NCBI GenBank assembly: GCA_029260115.1
Contig: JAJDDW010000102.1
Span: 1-64,000 of the forward strand
DNA length: 64,000 bases
Origin: Phycisphaerae bacterium
GTDB lineage: Bacteria > Planctomycetota > Phycisphaerae > UBA1845
Direction of reading: 5' to 3'
Position numbers and translations under genes: made by a program. Below the pieces are notes generated by a model, which made no database searches, had not been told where the DNA came from, and worked only from the letters and a program-made list of their open reading frames with translations. Shown piece after piece: positions 61,601-64,000 of this stretch (position 1 is its first letter; each line of letters starts with the position of its first letter).

Positions 61601-64000
61601 TTCTGCTCCGTCGCAGAATAAGCCGTTATCGCAATTGGCGTTGTTGACGATGTTATCGCAACTGTTGGTCGCCTCGTTGCATGAGTCGTCAGTGCATCCC
61701 ACGCCATCGTTGCAATTTACCACCGAGCCAGATAGGCAATCTAGAGTAGCGTCGCAGGTTTCTGCGCCGTTACAGAAAATGCCGTCATCGCAGGCAAGAT
61801 CATTCGTTGTATTATCGCATGAGTCCGTCGTTTCGTTGCAAGAATCCATCGTGCAACCCACGCCATCATTACAATTTACAGCCGTACCTGTTTGGCAGTC
61901 GAGTGCGGCATCACATGTTTCGATTCCGTCACAGAACAACCCATTGTCGCAATTCGCACTGTTGATAATGTTGTCACAGCTCGTTGTCGCTTCGTTGCAG
62001 GAATCGTCCGTGCAGCCTACGCCATCGTTGCAGCTTACAGCTGTGCCAGGTTGGCAAACGCTGGCTACACATGTTTCTGCACCATTGCAGAATACACTGT
62101 CGTCACATTGGGCATCGCTCGTGCATCCACCTACGCAAGGGTTCGAGCCTTGTGCGTCGATGTGTAAGGACCAACTGTTGAGCGTGCCGGAGTCGGCTGA
62201 CACGCTGTCAAATACCGTGATCGTCCATATGCCAGCTGCGTCCATGCCATCGAAGGCAGAGAGCGCGTTATTAGGCGTATAGTTTGGTGGCGATGTCAAG
62301 TTGGCGGCACACTGAGATTCCATCGTTCCACCAGTTCCTTCGTCGTCCAAGAGGATGCCGTTGTAGTTGTCTAAGCTACAGCCATAGGTAGATGCCGGTA
62401 CGCCAGGCCGATCGACAATAGACACTGTTGTACCCAAGTGTGAAATTGTTACGGTTACGTCACCGACCCATGTATGAGTAACGCTCACGTCGACATCAAT
62501 ATCGCCGATGTTAAACGTGTCTGGGACGTTGATGGTATCTGTCGCTGGGTTACCTGCGCCGCCGCCATCAGGAATCGCTGCGTTAGGGGACGCCGAATAA
62601 ATCGTTGGGTTACCAGCCGTGCCACTGCCGCAAACGGTTCCATCACCAAGGTATGCCCCGCCAGCTGTTGAGCAGTTGCTCGGACTGTCTATATCGCAGC
62701 TCGTGCCTGTGCAGCAAGCACCCTGACCTTCACAAACCCCGCCATTGCAAATCTGTCCCATGGGACATGAAATTGGCGTGTTAGAACAAGTGCCGGTGTT
62801 GCATACATCTGTCGTACAAGCATCGCCGTCATTACAATCCGAATTATTGATACACGGTGTCACAAGTGACAAAGTGTTGATTGCGTCGATGCGACCATAA
62901 CCAAAAGCGCGGTCAAATCCTGCCGGGCCTAAGTCCGTGGCGCCATCGCGGAGAATTTGGCGGACCTCAGCCGGTGTGAGATTGGGATCGGCATCAAGTA
63001 TCAAAGCCGCAAGCCCTGCGACCATTGGAGAGGCCATGCTGGTTCCACTTTGGCTAGCAAGCGATGAGCCACCGGCTGCGTTACTGGCAGATAGTATGAC
63101 TGAACCTGGCGCAGATACGTCCAGCAAGTCGCTTTGATTGCTGAAGCAAACAATGCTGTCTGCCGCAGGACTGTTATTCGTGCAGCAACCCCAGTTGAAG
63201 TTTGCAGTTGCGTCTTCGCAGTTTGGATAGGCAACTTTGTAAGTAGCACCAACGGCGATAACGTTAGATCCGCAAGCAGGGGAACCCATCGAGTTGCTGT
63301 TACATTCGTTACCTGATGCCGCTACGACGACCACGCCAGCAGCCACAGCATTGTTTGCTGCCACAGCCCAACTATGCGTGTCACAAGTGCCAGTAAAATT
63401 TCCGGTTCCAATGCTAAGGTTAATAACATCAGCGCGTCCGCCAGAAGCGCTTTGGTCTGCACAGTGGTTGATGCCTGCGATGATGTTACTGTCAGTACCG
63501 CCGCCAGCGGAGTTTAATACTTTTGCCCCTATTAGCGTGGCGTTTGGCGCCATACCTTGTAAGGCTTCGGTGCCGTCGCAACCTAGGTCTACCGTTAGTC
63601 CTGTACCGCCCACTGATATACCAGAGACATGTGAACCGTGGCCGTTGTCATCATCAGGGTTCGAATCGTTGTTATTAAAATCGAAACTAGCCGCCGCATC
63701 GATACGCGTCGAGTACATGACATGGTCCATATCGATACCGGTATCAACGATGCAAACACGAACGCCCGTGCCATCGTATGGCAGACTGGCAGCCGTCAAC
63801 TGACTTTGCAAAGCCCTCACGAGCGGTGTGGCCTCGTCGAGTCGTATGACATTGGGATGGAATTCGTCCAATTCAACTTTGGAGACACCAGGCATGTTGC
63901 GTAAGGCATTTATTTGCGATTCAGGTAAATCGCGAATGTTGAGCACATTGGGCATGACGGCCCCGTACTCATACTTTACTGTACCCTTCATGTTAGCGGA
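58670..64000 (-). CDS. Subtilisin-like protease with Cys-rich repeats (5'-partial)
   Basis: The frame is open to the window edge, so the start and signal peptide lie outside; 1773 residues are visible from the first internal Met. Order: inhibitor-I9-like propeptide end (GVSKVELDEFHP); S8 catalytic domain with triad Asp in VCIVDTGIDMDH, His in NGHGSHVSGI, Ser in SQSGTSMASPMVAGL; a P/proprotein-convertase-like beta domain (INVPDTFNIGDIDVDVSVTH...); then about 14 Cys-rich repeats of 45-53 residues, CDDGLFCNG-x-ETCDAALDCQ...CNDGVGCTDDSCNE; a MAM-like domain (YSENFGAGLGLWTN...); and a C-terminal lectin-like region ending in QTCDEVNDICVP. No membrane anchor or sorting tail is visible at the C-terminus, so it is probably secreted and disulphide-stabilised. 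Confidence 0.85.
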   Translation of the reverse strand, partial: SANMKGTVKYEYGAVMPNVLNIRDLPESQINALRNMPGVSKVELDEFHPNVIRLDEATPLVRALQSQLTAASLPYDGTGVRVCIVDTGIDMDHVMYSTRIDAAASFDFNNNDSNPDDDNGHGSHVSGISVGGTGLTVDLGCDGTEALQGMAPNATLIGAKVLNSAGGGTDSNIIAGINHCADQSASGGRADVINLSIGTGNFTGTCDTHSWAVAANNAVAAGVVVVAASGNECNSNSMGSPACGSNVIAVGATYKVAYPNCEDATANFNWGCCTNNSPAADSIVCFSNQSDLLDVSAPGSVILSASNAAGGSSLASQSGTSMASPMVAGLAALILDADPNLTPAEVRQILRDGATDLGPAGFDRAFGYGRIDAINTLSLVTPCINNSDCNDGDACTTDVCNTGTCSNTPISCPMGQICNGGVCEGQGACCTGTSCDIDSPSNCSTAGGAYLGDGTVCGSGTAGNPTIYSASPNAAIPDGGGAGNPATDTINVPDTFNIGDIDVDVSVTHTWVGDVTVTISHLGTTVSIVDRPGVPASTYGCSLDNYNGILLDDEGTGGTMESQCAANLTSPPNYTPNNALSAFDGMDAAGIWTITVFDSVSADSGTLNSWSLHIDAQGSNPCVGGCTSDAQCDDSVFCNGAETCVASVCQPGTAVSCNDGVGCTDDSCNEATTSCDNIINSANCDNGLFCDGIETCDAALDCQTGTAVNCNDGVGCTMDSCNETTDSCDNTTNDLACDDGIFCNGAETCDATLDCLSGSVVNCNDGVGCTDDSCNEATNSCDNIVNNANCDNGLFCDGAETCDAAFDCQAGAAVNCNDGVGCTDDSCNEATNSCDNVANNANCDNGLFCDGDETCNAVSDCQAGSNPCFGQACDEGTNTCVACVIDADCDDGLFCNGTEACVANTCTGGTAVDCNDGVGCTTDSCNEGTSSCDNVTNDAACNNGLFCDGDETCDAILDCQAGVSVDCNDGVGCTTDTCNEATDSCDSVANNAACDNGLFCDGVETCDAALDCQVGISIDCNDGVGCTDDACNEATNSCDNTVNNANCDNGIFCDGSETCDAINDCQVGAAVNCNDGVGCTTDSCNEGVSSCDNIASNAACDDGLFCNGTETCDAALDCQAGTSVNCNDGVGCTTDSCNEATNSCDNITSNAACDDGVFCNGSETCDAVLDCQTGGDPCPGQVCDEGTTSCVACNIDSDCDDGLFCNGSETCVANACVAGSAVDCNDGVGCTSDACNETTNSCDNIASDVACSDGLFCNGVETCDALLDCQAGTAVNCNDGIGCTADSCNEATNNCDNVGSNAACDDGLFCNGSETCDAALDCQAGTSPCTGGQTCDEGSQTCTTTGCITNADCDDGNACTVDTCTGNVCSNDCASAVSAFPYSENFGAGLGLWTNTAGDVFDWTRRSGTTPSSNTGPSGDHTGGGFYMYTETSSPRAAGDTAIFEGPCMDLSGASSSTMTFWYNMNGASMGTLDAEVSSDCVTWTNAFTLSGNQGNTWFQASIDLTPYVGAASVKVRFRGTRGSSWQGDMAIDDINVTMVAAANCTLDAQCDDGNECTDDACVANVCHNTNNSLACNDGLFCNGADVCQGGTCTPESSPGVANGTFDSSASWTSLLGGGAISFPGNLNVVGANAGAASFTMASQSGVTVTGGNLEFDLLSYSSGDTGGWDYPVFHLNGTYYGLNSNGTLGAATTGGNGNGGTVDNAGQVAASIHYIVNIDTIAGNAGPHTIGFGVHTADGGFGAGTAVFDTVLPAGGAIDPCPGQTCDEVNDICVP

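Noticed and set aside
59980-62130. A CRISPR-like periodic repeat array.
   Set aside because: The period is about 135-160 bases, codon-structured and coding for Cys-rich protein units in one open frame.
60032-62282. Many long plus-strand open frames opposite the protease repeats.
   Set aside because: They mirror the periodic Cys-rich repeats in antisense frames and show no independent protein features.

Overview
The window looks like a chromosome segment of a planctomycete (Planctomycetota, possibly Phycisphaerae-like). The grounds are: secreted proteins with cysteine-rich D-x-N-x-N-G-x-P-D-x-C repeats and dockerin-like ends; several proteins ending in a VPxxSxWG + membrane helix + Arg/Lys sorting tail (IPTL-CTERM type); a DUF1580 protein; an ECF sigma factor overlapping a giant Ser/Thr kinase gene; and many decayed insertion sequences. 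No rRNA, intact tRNA or CRISPR array was seen. Protein families were recognised by eye, without searches.

Layout. 1-6.9 kb: surface/secreted proteins (one carries two sorting signals in tandem), several tiny membrane ORFs and a lone HNH protein. 7-18 kb: accessory or mobile DNA with a ribbon-helix-helix protein, a serine recombinase, an ArdC-like antirestriction protein, a zinc-ribbon protein, a beta-propeller surface protein, small hypotheticals, a DUF1580 protein, a primase-helicase fusion and a winged-helix protein, with dispersed short repeats and transposase scraps. 18.2-29 kb: an island of visibly higher G+C holding a tightly coupled minus-strand operon (class III aminotransferase, nitrilase-family amidase, Orn/Lys/Arg decarboxylase, ATP-grasp ligase, C45-type Ntn hydrolase) behind a broken succinate-semialdehyde dehydrogenase gene. 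Diverged direct repeats flank it; one pair contains remnants of the 3' half of a tRNA-Val.

29-40 kb: a heme cluster carrying every step from glutamyl-tRNA to protoheme. Genes for hemH-hemA (one fused protein), hemN, hemE, hemG/Y and hemB run forward; hemL, hemC and hemD run backward; the two arms meet tail to tail. 41-53 kb: a response regulator, histidine kinase and Kup potassium transporter on the minus strand, divergent from an outer-membrane protein, TolC-like factor, small lipoprotein, RND pump, membrane-fusion protein and SEC-C protein. 53.6-64 kb: an EF-hand protein, the ECF sigma/kinase pair, and a very large subtilisin-like protease with about 14 cysteine-rich repeats that runs off the right edge.

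The most unusual items are the ferrochelatase/glutamyl-tRNA reductase fusion inside a complete heme cluster, and the decarboxylase/ATP-grasp/C45/nitrilase/aminotransferase operon. The second could be an amide-protected amine catabolic route analogous to the Puu pathway; that reading is inference.
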